In this document: positions 45,722-57,574 of the stretch, piece after piece | Position numbering within the stretch: position 1 is the stretch's first letter | Layout of the letters: each line of letters starts with the position of its first letter | Assembly: GCA_028023455.1 (NCBI GenBank) | Contig: JAQFVV010000056.1 | Coordinates: 1,614,001-1,678,000, forward strand | DNA length: 64,000 bases | Reading direction: 5' to 3' | Source: Epiperipatus broadwayi | Lineage: Eukaryota > Onychophora > Udeonychophora > Euonychophora > Peripatidae | Position numbers and translations under genes: made by a program | The notes under the pieces: model-generated | What the model was told of the DNA's origin: nothing | Seen by the model: only the letters and a program-made list of their open reading frames with translations | Database searches by the model: none

Positions 45722-46170
45722 TTATTACAAAAACAATGGCCTTTCAGGCCAGTAACATTTCTCACATTTATTCATATAATATTAAAAGCTTTTGTTTAAT
45801 TTACATTAAATCTTTAAGAAAAATTGTTAAAGCAACCAATTAAAAAAAACTATTACTAAAATGGGACCTTTCAAACCAGATAAATTTCTCACACTTATTT
45901 ATATAATATTAAAATCTTTTGTTTAATTTGCACTACATCTTAAAAAAAAAATTGTTGAAGCAATTAATTAAAAAAAACAATGGCAGGGCCAGGCATATTG
46001 CCAACCAATTAAAAAAAAACCTATACCAAAACAATGACCTTTCCATAGGTTAGGTATATTTTATTAAAATCTTTTGTTTAATTTACATTATATCTTTTTA
46101 AAAAAAAAATATTAAAGCAACCAATTAAAAAAAAATTATTACAAAAATTTCAGTCTTTCCTTAGGCCAGT
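45722..46170. repeat. Degenerate tandem repeat, period about 115-170 bp
   Basis: Units start near 45722, 45850, 46020 and 46137 (ATTAC-AAAA-A...CCTTTC...). Each has AAAATCTTTTGTTTAATTT, an ACATC-TTTTAAA block and AAAGCAACCAATTAAAA. It lies directly behind the SINE. Confidence 0.75.
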
Positions 46171-46719
46171 TACAGTCTTGTATTAGAATAATTTATGCTA
46201 GTAGTGAAGATTTTTAGATTTATACTTTAACTCATAAAATCATCACAACAAAATTTAAAAATTGAAATTATGATATTGATTGCTCTTTCTTATTACATAC
46301 AAGATGAAGGAAAGACTTAAACAAAAAATTATCTCTATAAAAGAAAAAAGTAAAAATAATGAAATTAATAGTACTGAAGCAGTCTGATCTGAGTTCGATC
46401 CTAGCTTCATGACATCTAGCCATAAGCCCACTTCAAACCCTAGTACTAACCTTAAATTTCCGATGCTATGGGGCTTTCTACAATCAATCCTTGCTAGTTT
46501 TCTTAAAGAAAAACTATTATATAAATGTATGTTAAAATTAACTAGTTTAAGGTTTAAATTAATCAATGCTATTAATAAATTCATGATAAAATTATTCACG
46601 AATTTATATATATTGTAACTGCATGGATTGGGCATATATATTTATAAATATTTAAATATATATATTTGTTCTAAAGTTTCATTGCGTCGGGAATGTTTTA
46701 TTTTACTTTTAAATAATTT

Positions 46720-48750
46720 GTTAAAATTTTAGCCATTAAAGCTACATTCTTTTGATAAGCTTTCAGATTGTCCCTTTCCAAAAACAATGGGTAAAGCTGT
46801 ATTAATTAGAAAAAAGATAATTGTTTAAAATGTAAGGACAATTTCTAATTAAAATCGTTTTTTAGATTTTTAAATTTATTTTCTAATTAGAAAATGAATT
46901 CAAGTTAATGAGTTTGAAAGCCTTATTGAAGGAATGTATCTAAAATTAATTAGTAGAAACATGTAACATTGAAAATGAAAGAAGTACTAGCCCGAAGGCA
47001 TCAGACACAGTATAAATAGCTCTGAAAAGTTTGGAGAAGGAATAAGCCATCTTTGTTTTAGAGAAGTGCCATTAAACTGTGCATTTTAAAATTATGAATT
47101 TAAATAGTGTTTCTATCATGGTGAGGGGCTAAATGTCAGGAATCTTCAATGAAGCTGCTAAATCCTTTCCGGACCAATCATGCTGCCCAAAAATCATGAA
47201 AAAATCAATCAAAATGCTGTTCACGTAATTGACCAAATGCGCGTGTACATTTCCACCAACTCAGACGTGTAAACTAAGGAACCATCCCTTGGAGAAATGG
47301 TAATATAATTCCATAATGAACTGTAACTTTATGGCCAGTTTCTGAACTTTACACTCCCTTTAAAAGCTCTTCTCATTCTTTAATGTGATCATCTGTGTAA
47401 AACCTTTTTATTTATGCTATTTTAAATTATATAGTAATTCTCTCAATCTCTAGTCCATAGATTTTACTTTCCTTTCTTACAATGATGGTTCATTTATTGT
47501 AGTATATATATTTATTGAGTAATTTATTAATGTCATTTATTTTTAATTATATGCCAATAATCCTTCGACTCGATGAGCTCTTTTGTTCCATTTCCCATAT
47601 GCAAATAATATAATATTAATTCTGATAGTATTTCTCGCCCATTAGAACTAGATTTATGCTGTTCTATCAATCATCGAGTCAAAAGAAGTTATTAAATGTT
47701 TGCTATTTTTATAATTGGTTAATAATAAATTATTAGTTCCATTTCTAACCTATGTCCCCGGCTCCTTTATCTAATTTATAAATGTATGTATCCATATTTA
47801 TGATCTTAAAGTGTTTTTGCAATAAAGGAATCAAATAAATATATTCTCATTCAAATTTCTGTTACTTTCTATTAAGATTCAGGGAGGGCATGATGTTTGG
47901 GGCATAATTAATATAATTTTATAATTGCTTTAAATAATTTTAGTTAAAAGCTTGTTTCACTTTAATTAATTTGATCAAGTCATCATGTAGAGCATTCTAT
48001 AATAAATTGGGTTTTATTATTCAAATGGTGACTATCAAGTCATCATCTTCAAACTTTGCCGACGTAGGGTTATCTTCCGTTTCACAGGCTTGTCATTGGT
48101 GATATTACTATTATTTTAATTATAGAGGAAGAAAGTGCTTTCTCCCCTGCTTACATTATATTTGGAACACTAAAGGTTCGTAGCTATGACTCGGCCTGGC
48201 TTTCCCTGTGTTTTATGTCTCTTTAAAGGGCAGTAAGACTTGTAAAATATAAGCCCCATACTACTTAAATCACCAACAAGCTATTATATTTTCTATTCAT
48301 TTTATAGCTCATTAATCATCAGCACCATTACCTTTCTGTTCCAATAAAGCCTGCTCTTATGCTCGTAATTCATGATGAAGTGATTTCATTAAAGTCGAAC
48401 AAATTCTCAGTTATCTCAGATTAAATAAGTTTTCAAATAAAGATTAAAGTTATGCATCTAAATACATATCTTGCTCTTCATGAATGGATTTGCGAATGTG
48501 AAAATAAATCTCACATTCTTTCATATAAAATTAGAATAATAATTTCCGTTACCACTGAATACCTTTATCTACCTTTATTTTCTTGTTGGGGGCATAGACA
48601 TATAGAATTTCATAATATTGCGTAATAGTATTGGCATATAACAAGGACCGCCATTCTTATTGTAATTATAAATTCTGTTAAAGGCTACAGGTGATCAATA
48701 TAATCATTATTTAAAGGTTGAACGAAACTATTACTAATATTATTAAATAT
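46720..48750. promoter_or_regulatory. Candidate regulatory region (repeat-poor, homeodomain-site-rich)
   Basis: About 2 kb without transposon motifs, long microsatellites or open frames, and of higher sequence complexity than its surroundings. It has repeated TAATTAG-type sites (46803, 46845, 46882, 46948), a SOX-like AACAATGG at 46782, GATAA sites, a TATAAATAG box at 47012-47020, two identical ATCAAGTCATCAT boxes 60 bp apart (47974 and 48034), and an inverted pair TTCGACTCGATGA / TCATCGAGTCAAA (47563 and 47672). Such sequence is typical of developmental enhancers, but conservation cannot be tested here. Confidence 0.35.
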
Positions 48751-49884
48751 TTTATTAACACACTTGGTTTCTTAACTCCTTTATTCAATCATTATTTTAA
48801 TGTTAATGCTCGCTGTCTATGTTGGCAACCCGAACATATACATATGATTCGACTTAAAATTATCTTTAGTTAGTTTATTATCCGATATTAGTGTCAGTTC
48901 AGGTGTCTCTAATAATCACCAACCATTGAGCTAGTTTCCTGGCATATAGCACTGTGCCATCAATTTAGATCATCCACTGATCTAAGCTGGTAAGTTAGGT
49001 TTGAATTCGGTTTGGTTCGGCTGAGTTTGGATCCAACTTGCAGTTTAGATGGTGGAGGTTTTTCAACCGGTACAGTACTAAGAATTAAATTAGAATAAAA
49101 ATATTTAAGCATCAGAATATTTATTTCTAACAACATATTCCAGTTCTATAAAACAAAATTATCCAATGAAATAATAAACTTATTGTATTTGTGTATATGT
49201 GGTAATAAATAATGGAAATTCCATTTAGTTATTTTTCATAGTGTTTATTTACAAACCAATACTACAATAAATATTCTCAACTTTAACTAAAATATTATAT
49301 TAACAGTATTCTTGATATTGATCTCAAATTAAATAACTTTGAAAAATAGAAAGTGGAATTATACTTATTTACTATTCAGATTCGGTAATAGAAAAAGTAA
49401 TTTATATTTGAATTTATTTGGGATTAAAAGTTTTATTTATACATTACAATTTTTTGAAATAAATTTTTTTTAGTTTTTTTTTTTATGAATGATAGCAAGT
49501 TTGAAAATCGGTACTTGTGGTAACTAGCTTTATTAGTATTATCTCCTAATTACTAAATAGTTGCTAGCAATAATTTTCTTTAAATTCTAATTTTTATTTA
49601 AACTATGCAAACTAGACACTAAAGAATATTTATTATGTTAAATCATAGTTTGAATGTTATAAGTTTTGTGATGTTTATTACAAAACATTTCACAACATAT
49701 TCTATGATAGAAGTTGAAACATTTTATTGTCATAAATGTCTAATCATTAAGAAAACATTCCACACATTGAAATAAATTTATGCTAGATAAAAATAATTAT
49801 TGTCTTGATTGAAATATATTGATTTAGAAGAAGAATGAGGTGCAACTACAAGGAATTAAATGCTTTAATTTTAGTTTCTTAATT
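48751..49884. other. AT-rich intergenic DNA
   Basis: A short CpG-bearing patch near 48985-49075 (GGTTTGAATTCGGTTTGG) may be an old repeat. Nothing else recognised. Confidence 0.5.
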
Positions 49885-49985
49885 GTAAGCCCTGCATAGT
49901 GTTGTACAATGGTTAGGGTGTCAGACAGGAGTGTAAAACTCTTAGATTGATCCCAATGTTGGAACTTCCAAATATTTAAACTTTA
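49885..49985 (+). mobile_element. Old tRNA-derived SINE remnant
   Basis: GTACAATGGTTAGGGTGTC is box A-like and TTAGATTGATCCCAATG is box B-like, about 40 bp apart as in tRNA heads. CpG decay and no clear tail. Confidence 0.5.
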
Positions 49986-50860
49986 TATGAATTCTCAAAT
50001 GGTAAAGCCATTCAATTAGTTTAATGTTGTTTGCTTTTATCTCTTCACAATTTTTAAATGTGACCTAACCACACAACATTTGCACTGGTCTAGATTGAAA
50101 AAATTTGAGTATTTAAGCTTGCTGCTATATTGATAATAGAGATGATAAACACTTTAATGTATGTTATTGATTATTTAATCTATATTTACTAGTTAATACT
50201 ATCTGCTATATCTGCACATGTATATTTTATTTAAAGCACAAATAAATTGTGCATGTGAATTGATTTAGAAATTTTGATGTGCTAGAATACTCCAGAAATA
50301 AAATAAATAGTTAATTATGAAGAAAAATAAATATTGCTGGAAATTACAATGGGTTAATTTGAATGTAAAGAAAAGTTCACTTTATGCAAATTAGCAAAGA
50401 TGATAAAAAGTTTGTAGAAGAATTAAATGGGATTGAAAAAAAATAAACTAGTGGAAAGGTAAACTAATGAAAGTCAAGTTGTTTTGGAAATTAATAAAGA
50501 AGTGCTCTTATCAAGAATCCCATTGGACTATCTCTAAGATATTGTTTGTGAACAGTAAGATGCTTACTGAATTATTGTTATAACTTGCAGAATTAAAGAG
50601 ACTGTATAGACTAAGGAGATATGAACTTTTAGTGTATGTAGTGAAAAAGTTTCACCAATTCATATATGGACAGTGATTTTCTGTAGGTTTGGGATGATGA
50701 TGTTTTAGTTGTATTTATATGTTGGACTATTTCCATCATCTAATATGAGTTTTTAATATATTGCTTTAGAAAAAATTAACTATTATTTAAATATTCCAAA
50801 TACATTCAACTGTTAGTAATAGCACATGGGTTAGTATATGCACAACATTTCAAAAGGTAT
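49986..50860. other. AT-rich intergenic DNA
   Basis: Lys- and Asn-rich frames but no motif. May contain unreadable upstream parts of the Gypsy remnant that follows. Confidence 0.45.
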
Positions 50861-51510
50861 TAAGCTCCCTCTTCTTCGGGTGTTGCTGGCTTGACAGTTT
50901 TTGAAGATTTATACTGATCACAAACTATTATTAAGAATATTGAGAACCAGGTCATGCTAGTCATCAAATGATAAGATGAACTAATATCTTAACATCTATG
51001 ATTATGATTTGTGTTATAAATCTGAAAAACAGATTAAGTGTGCAAATACTTTATTTAGAATGCCAGATCAAAAAGCACAAAGATCACAGATATATGAGAT
51101 AAATTATATAAACATTTTAAAGTGAAACAATATTAATAGTAAAGTCATAACTAAATGAATAGATGGAATTAAAAATTATCTCACTATTAAAAAATTGGTA
51201 AAATGCAGATGGCCAATTAAACGACCAGAAAATTTGTCTCCAGCAATATCGAATGCTTGAGTAAACTTAACCTGTAAAAATTGTATTACGATAGACCGTG
51301 TGATGATTCCATCTGATAGTAGGAAAGGGATCCTATGTTTATTACATAAGGGACATCCCAGTATTTTTAGGATGGAGTTAGCATGCTTGTGTGTTTGGTG
51401 GACTGAGTTAAGTGGAAGTCTTGAAGAGACTGTGAAAAATTGTCAAAGCACTTCTAATTTATTGGCTAAAAAAATTAAGTACTGTTCTGAAGCTACAGTA
51501 ACTTGGCAGT
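50861..51510 (+). pseudogene. Gypsy-type remnant: RNase H end and integrase zinc finger
   Basis: Plus strand in shifting frames: LYTDH-type string near 50910, YDYDLCYKSEKQ then RMPDQKAQ (the end of a Gypsy RNase H, compare Y-K-x-GK-x-N-x-x-ADALSR), and IPSDSRKGILCLLHKGHPSI then VWWTELSGSLEETVKNC (the HHCC domain at the start of Gypsy integrase, last CxxC decayed). Many stops. It breaks off at a hAT-like terminus near 51525. Confidence 0.7.
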
Positions 51511-51524
51511 GAGTTCATTTAGAC

Positions 51525-51640
51525 CAGTGTTTCCCAAAGTAGGCAGTATCACCCCAGTGGGTGGTAAAGATTTCTAGGGGAGTGTTAGTGGGTTCAGAAG
51601 CATTTGGGGGGGGGGGCATTCAGGTGGTCCAGCCTTTTCT
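51525..51640 (+). mobile_element. hAT-like terminus
   Basis: CAGTGTTTCCCAAAGTAGGC starts a segment with CACCCCAGTGGGTGG and GATTTCTAGGGGAGTGT, a terminus type common in hAT elements. A matching right terminus was not found downstream, so this is one end only. Confidence 0.5.
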
Positions 51641-52804
51641 CCAGATGCACCAATCATCGGCATTAACTCATTCTCAAACCGCTAATTTTTATGTTATTTT
51701 GCTGATTTTATGGTTATTTTATAAATTGTTTATGTGCATAAATATATATATATAAAAGGGGGGATAGTCAGAGTAATGGTAAATGTTTTGCACATTTTTG
51801 ATGGTTTTTTTTCTCTATTAACAAGTTAAAAGGAATGCAGGTTATTATCATGTGCATTATATTTATTGTTAAAAAAATAAAGTAATTTAAGGCCAATACC
51901 AGCTGAGAGAATCTAAAAATTTGTTATATCTCAGATTTGTTTTTTTTGGAATCTTTTGTAAAGATGGAAAAAGCTATTTCCATTGTATTAAAATTAAAAA
52001 CTATATGTAAAATGGAACTCCTTGAGGAATTAAAAGAGTCTTAAGTGGAAAATGAAAGAAGTGAAAGATAAAAAGGTATAAAAAGCTATATCTATTGTAT
52101 TATGATCAATTATCCAAGAAATTGGAGATAATTACTGTAATAGTGAAAGAGGGGTACTCAATTTGTATTGCTATAGGTGTGCTATAAAAGGTTTACAGCA
52201 GGTGACGGAGGGAGGGTTCTGAATTGATTGTTTTTCTTGCTATGTGTTGTTTGCTGGGTGGTTAAGAATTTGCTGAATTAAGAGAAATATTCTAGTTATA
52301 AAGCAGTGGAGAACTTTATGAAAGAAGGCAGAACTGAGCCTAGCTTCAAATTATAGTCTGTCCAGAATTGCATGATCAACTCTTGGTTGGCTGCTGTCAT
52401 TATTATAAAGATTTCTAGAGAAAACTGAGAAATATAAAAATGCCTAAATTTTATCATTAAAATGCTAATGAAGTAAACTTCCAATGTTAGTGTACCAGCC
52501 AGACTCCTACACTGCTGTCGTGTAGCCACAGATGCTAGCTAATGATGATGAACACTTTAATGCTGACATTTTGCTGGAAAGAAGGAAAGCCCTCACTGCC
52601 TAGCTGTCATGGTTTATAGCACCTTTAAAAGTTACTAAATCCATAGATGATTAATGAAAAAAAAGCAGAAGAAATCCGGATGGCATAATTTTTTTTTATT
52701 ATTTGTATTTTTTTTTGTTTCTCTATAAATTATTATTTGATTTTCCTACTACCAAATTAATTTCTGGAATGCTTGTGCGTATTCCGAGGCATATATATAT
52801 ATAT
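51641..52804. other. Intergenic DNA
   Basis: G-rich patches near 51600 and 52205, otherwise AT-rich; ends in (TA)n. No gene recognised. Confidence 0.5.
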
Positions 52805-53250
52805 TGTAACGGTCATATTTGTACATTCACGTAACATCTAGAGTTTTAGTAAATCATCCCAAGGTTAACCGAGATGAGGTTGTTGAGACCTCGAATCCAA
52901 TCTCACCCCAGTTCCTTTACTAATGCTCCAAGACTTACTATCCTACAGATTACATTTATGAAGTCACAACACATTCCCTCAATCACATGCTGGTAGTAGC
53001 ACATTGGTAAAACACAAGACTATGGGAAATTGACATATTTCAAAGTATAGCTATATAGGTATAGCTTGACCAACATAATTAAATTTGGATTGTGATTCAT
53101 GATAACTAAATACTAATAGTCAACTAATTAATAATGAGCAAAATTGAGACACTAAGCAGAAGTTAAAATTTAAATAAATTTTATAAAAGCCAAAATTTAA
53201 ATGATGAAATAAATAAAAAAAGATAATAAAATTACAATAACATTACTTAA
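52805..53250 (+). mobile_element. TGTAACG-type element, left end
   Basis: TGTAACGGTCATATTTGTAC in (TA)n, with CACGTAACATC 25 bp in and CCTCGAATCC further on. Same layout as the element at 41742 (TGTAACGATC ... AACGTAAACTG) and the fragment at 60683. The right terminus (CGTTACA) was not found, so the end given is nominal. Confidence 0.5.
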
Positions 53251-54396
53251 ATTGTCTCACTTGTAGGTGATGATTCTAGGGGATACAGCAGTTCTGATTT
53301 ACATATTTAGCATTTCATATCACTCACAGGTGATGTTGGTTTACAGGTTACAAACTATTTAATTTAATTTTGCTTGTTATACGTATCATTCACAGGTGAT
53401 GAATTCTACATAATATAAGTTGGGTTTCATGAGTCTTATAAGTATGATATTACAAATTGATTTAATTTGCTCATGATAATCTATGCCTAGTTTATGCTAT
53501 ATATTTGGATTTAGATTTGCTTTAGCAGATAGTAGGAGTGATTATCATTATTTATAAATAATATTTTGTTTAACACGTCTCATTTAACATATTCTCTATA
53601 TAGCTTATATGCCTATAAAATTAGATTCTGTTTCAGATCAATGCTGAAATATAAATTATTATGGCGGGATGAACTGATGATAGGCAGTCAGATTTTAGAT
53701 ACCAAGGTGCTTACAAGGTATACAATCGGAGTCTGTGCATCTCGAATGTGTGCTTGCTCACTGGATTTGTTACCAAGTAACCAGTTTTTTAAACACCGTA
53801 CTACTTGCTGTTAATGAGAACTTTTAATGGTGGGGATTGAACAACTAATATAATACTCTGGATCCTTGTGCTCCAGTCCTAAATACGAAGAATGGAGTGG
53901 CCCTCAAAACCAAAGCTCATTTGAAGAAGAAATAGTTGTCCAAACTAATGAATGGGGTGGCCCTTAAAACATACGCTCATTGGAAGCACAAAATATACAG
54001 CGAGGAGTATATATGCTGATGTGTTTCCTAAGGACACATTCGCCCTGCTGACTACATCATATAATAAACTACAAAACAAAACAATAGTTTCTTTCCATGA
54101 AACTAACATAAATCAGTTCATAATCTAGCATCTAAAACTATGCTATTAAGGAAAACTTATGAGTCTAACTTGCTAAGCCAGATATATAGGCATTATATAA
54201 CTCTAGGGAGGACTACAGCATATTTTGGATAATTACAATATTAAATTATAGCTTTATGCCATATTTCATCACTTCAGCTAAATATTAATTAAATATTTCA
54301 TTTAAAGCAAACCTATCTTAAAGCCTTTATAAGCTTTTAATTATATCTCAAATAAGATTTATTTCATCCATTTCAGAAGGGAGTTTTGTTTGTGCA
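53251..54396. other. Probable interior of the TGTAACG-type element, no gene
   Basis: Has three ACAGGTGATG/GTAGGTGATGA boxes (53265, 53325, 53393) and two similar AATG(G/GA)GGTGGCCCT-AAAAC blocks near 53895 and 53950. An 82-codon frame at 53566-53814 is unrecognised. Confidence 0.4.
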
Positions 54397-54400
54397 TTAA

Positions 54401-55476
54401 CCGTTTCGATGAAAGTTACGGAGACGCCACATCTTTTGAAAAATTTTTGTCTGTATGTGACGCGATGTGATGCGTTTAATGTTTGCATGCGCCATCTCTT
54501 GGTCAATTTTGGTCGCAATTTCTTCATTTTAGACTTATTTGATAGGAAATTCATGCTTTCAATTTTAGTTCTAAAAACATCCGCATATAGCGTTATACTT
54601 TTTCAAAAAAATCAATAATTTTGATAGCCGACTTGTTACACCCCTCTGTCTTTGTTCTCTGATTGGATACTACCAAATCTTCTAGGCGTGTTTCTAAATG
54701 ACAGATTGACAAACGAGCAACACTAACAAAGACAATTCACGTTATACACATTCATAATGATTTTGTTGTAATAATTACATTTATTGCAATTTTTTAGGTT
54801 CACAAATAATAAAATATAGTTCTCTATCAAAATATAAAGTTTGACTCGGAAAATTTTAAATATTAGAAGAAAAATACATTTGGAGAAATATCCATAACAA
54901 AAAATAATTATTGCTACATAACGTAATCAGGAAATTCCTAAGGCGTGTTTCTAAATGAAGATTCAGACACGACAACGAAGCTGTGTACGTTCGTAATTGA
55001 AGTAAATAATAACATCTATCGTAATTTTTTACATTCATAAATAAGATTTGATGTTACTTTATGGAAATATAAAGTTTGATTTGGAAAATTTTAAATTTTA
55101 CAAGAGAAATAAGCAAACTGGAAATAAAAAGAGAATTACTCGACCGCTGTTGATCTGAATAACGGCACAATCATTGGTTGAGTTATAATTCTTTTGTTTT
55201 ACTGCTACCTATTTTTTACCCATTTTTCTTATATTTTTCGACAGTTATTAACATTATTATTTTTTCGTTACATTTAACCAATTTGAATCTAAAATTATTC
55301 AATTTTTAGAAACTGAATTAAAAAAATTCTGTGTATTTTAGATTAATATTTTAACAAAAGAACTGATTGCAAATGACACAGACCAATCACATTGTTCTCA
55401 GATTTAAGTAGAGGGCCAATAACTAAAAGAATCAGTTTAAGTAGAGGGCCAATAGCTAAAATCATCAGTGAAAAGG
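54401..55476. mobile_element. piggyBac-like non-autonomous element, second family
   Basis: A 1076-bp element flanked by TTAA (54397-54400 and 55477-55480). Ends are CCGTTTCGATGA and, reversed, CCTTTTCACTGA. Inside are two diverged direct repeats of about 258 bp, each starting AGGCGTGTTTCTAAATGA (54684 and 54942), and a 35-bp tandem TTTAAGTAGAGGGCCAAT near the right end. No transposase. Confidence 0.7.
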
Positions 55477-55480
55477 TTAA

Positions 55481-56050
55481 TAAATGTGAAATTACATATG
55501 TGTGAGAATATCTAATCACTTCTCACTAATCATTTAACTACGAGTAAACTCCATTCTGAAGAAACATAGCATAAACAAATACATAATTGAAAAGAAAATA
55601 ATATTGGCATAGATTTAACTAAAAGAAACATAAATTTAGAAATAGGATTTCACGTAAGTGAAATCTAAGATTTGGCTTTATTTGCTTAGTTTAAAAGGGA
55701 ATAAAATAAAGTAGCCTAAATTAGATTAATTCAGTTTAATATCAGTTTAATTTATTTACGAAAATTATCAATAAAAACAAATATTATCAGGCTAAAATAA
55801 TTTAAACTAGTTGAAATCGATAAAGTATGTAAAATAAGTTGGAATCATATATGTCACAGGAAAGACTTACAATTTAAATAAAATAAAATAAAATTTACAT
55901 TTTAATTTAGGAATTAATATTCAGAAATTTAGAACACATTAGACTATATGGGCCATTGATAGTAAGTTTAGCTAGCTTTAGAAGTTATGAAGTTTAGTTT
56001 AAAAGTTTATTTTAGATTTGTAGAGATCTGTTACCACTATAATTTCTCTG
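55481..56050. other. AT-rich intergenic DNA
   Basis: Nothing recognised up to the candidate exon. Confidence 0.5.
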
Positions 56051-56141
56051 CTATGGCAAAGTGGCTTGGTCTTGAGCACTTCTTTGGATGGCATCGGCTA
56101 TTGGTTTTTCTTCCTCCACATTCTGTAGACTATCTTTCAGA
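56051..56141 (-). CDS. Candidate terminal host exon, minus strand
   Basis: On the minus strand a strong acceptor (ATTTTTTGCTTTCTAG) is followed by an open stretch reading SLKDSLQNVEEEKPIADAIQ then RSAQDQATLP and a stop at 56053-56051. The acidic, varied composition and higher GC differ from the chance frames nearby. No family is recognised. The complementary strand is also open for about 30 codons, so strand choice rests on the splice signal. Confidence 0.4.
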
Positions 56142-56297
56142 CTAGAAAGCAAAAAATTGCCTTTTTACCCCATTATTATCATGATTAACAATTTTAAAAT
56201 GACTGAATAAAAATTTCACTTAAAAAAATGAATTGAAAAAAAATTTTAAATGGCTGTAGTAAGTTTATATACTAGCTCATCCCCCCCCCTCTTTTAC

Positions 56298-56441
56298 TTA
56301 TTCTCCTCTCTTTTTCTTTGTTGGTAGTTTCAGATCTGTTTTTCTAATTAATTCACTATATTCTTGGAAATCTGGGATTCCTGATGTTATCGATTTTCTT
56401 ACAGGTGGATCCCTCGATCTTGACCAGGTTAATTTATTCAT
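56298..56441 (-). CDS. Small open frame or exon, minus strand
   Basis: 47 codons from ATG (56441) to TAA (56298): TWSRSRDPPVRKSITSG, IPDFQEYSELIRKTDLKLP, then KKKRGE. Varied composition, unlike its surroundings. It may belong to the same gene as the exon at 56051-56141, 156 bp further on, but the reading phases do not join simply. The plus strand here also has an acceptor-like TTGGTAGTTTCAG and an open exon-like stretch up to CCAG^GTTAAT, so the orientation is uncertain. Confidence 0.3.
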   Translation of the reverse strand: MNKLTWSRSRDPPVRKSITSGIPDFQEYSELIRKTDLKLPTKKKRGE

Positions 56442-57574
56442 AGTTGTTTTAAAATTATTTTTATTCTTAAAATTTTAAGTAAGTCAATAGAGCAAGAAGG
56501 ATTAATTTTACTAAATTATCTTTTTCGAAAAACAAATCTACAACTCTGTAAACATTTTATTATATATGTAACACATTTGAATAATTTAATGCTATATGCA
56601 GAAATATTATAATTTCAAATATTAACTTTATAATATTATTTTAAAATAAAGAAATTTTCTAATGTTTTAAACCTATAACATTATTTCTTTCCTGCATATA
56701 TGTAGGTTCTGGGTACACATACACAGCATGTTTACATTTATTTAACCACTAGCGATATATATATATGTGTGTGTGTGTGTGCAATTTACTGATCTGTTAC
56801 TTATATGCATACACTTTCTATACTGTATGCTAAAATACCCACATACATATATGACTAGTATTATTAACTTTAAAATTAGTATAATATACGAGGATTTGGG
56901 TATAGGTATACATAAATAAATATTATTATAGTACATAGTAGGTGAAACAGAAGGATAGAGAGATCTGACTGTTATTTGTTTGTTGTTGTTGTTTGCTTTT
57001 AACATACTGTTCTATTTGAGGAAAGAGAAACTTACTTTGCATGAAATTATTATTATTAGTTTGTAATCTCTGTTTGTGATTATTGAAAATTTATTGACAT
57101 GCTAATTTGTTGTTTTTTTTTTTGTTTTGCTTTGTTTTGTTGGCAGTAGTATTCCTTTTTTGAAAGTGTTTTTTTCTTTTCAAAAGTGGCACCTAACGGT
57201 GAGGTTTAGGTTCAACCTTTCAAAGATATACTGCTAAACCTTTGTGGTACCAATTAGCAGGTATTATAGTTTTGGATAGGAAGAAGTCAGGAAATATAAT
57301 CGATTTTGGTTTGCTTTTACTCAATTAAACTTAAATTTAATAACTTTAATTTTTTTTTCTTGTTCTTGATATTGAGTTTTTGTTGATGCCTTATTCCGAT
57401 GTGTGATATTGACATCATGTTATATTTTGTGTGCATCTTATGAATTATGGGGTAGGCATCATCTGGTACAGTATCATTAGTTGCTATTCATGTCAAAAAT
57501 GAATGCAAAAAACTGTTATACTTGGGGCAGAGATTACAAAATTTATGTCTTGCAAAGGGAGCAGAAAGTTTGGG
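56442..57574. other. AT-rich intergenic DNA with (TA)n(TG)n
   Basis: Microsatellite at about 56755-56780. No gene recognised. Confidence 0.55.

Noticed and set aside
46375-46450. Another SINE head (GAGTTCGATCCTAGC resembles box B)
   Set aside because: No convincing box A at the expected distance.
51525-52560. Complete hAT element starting at 51525
   Set aside because: No matching inverted right end was found in the following kilobase.
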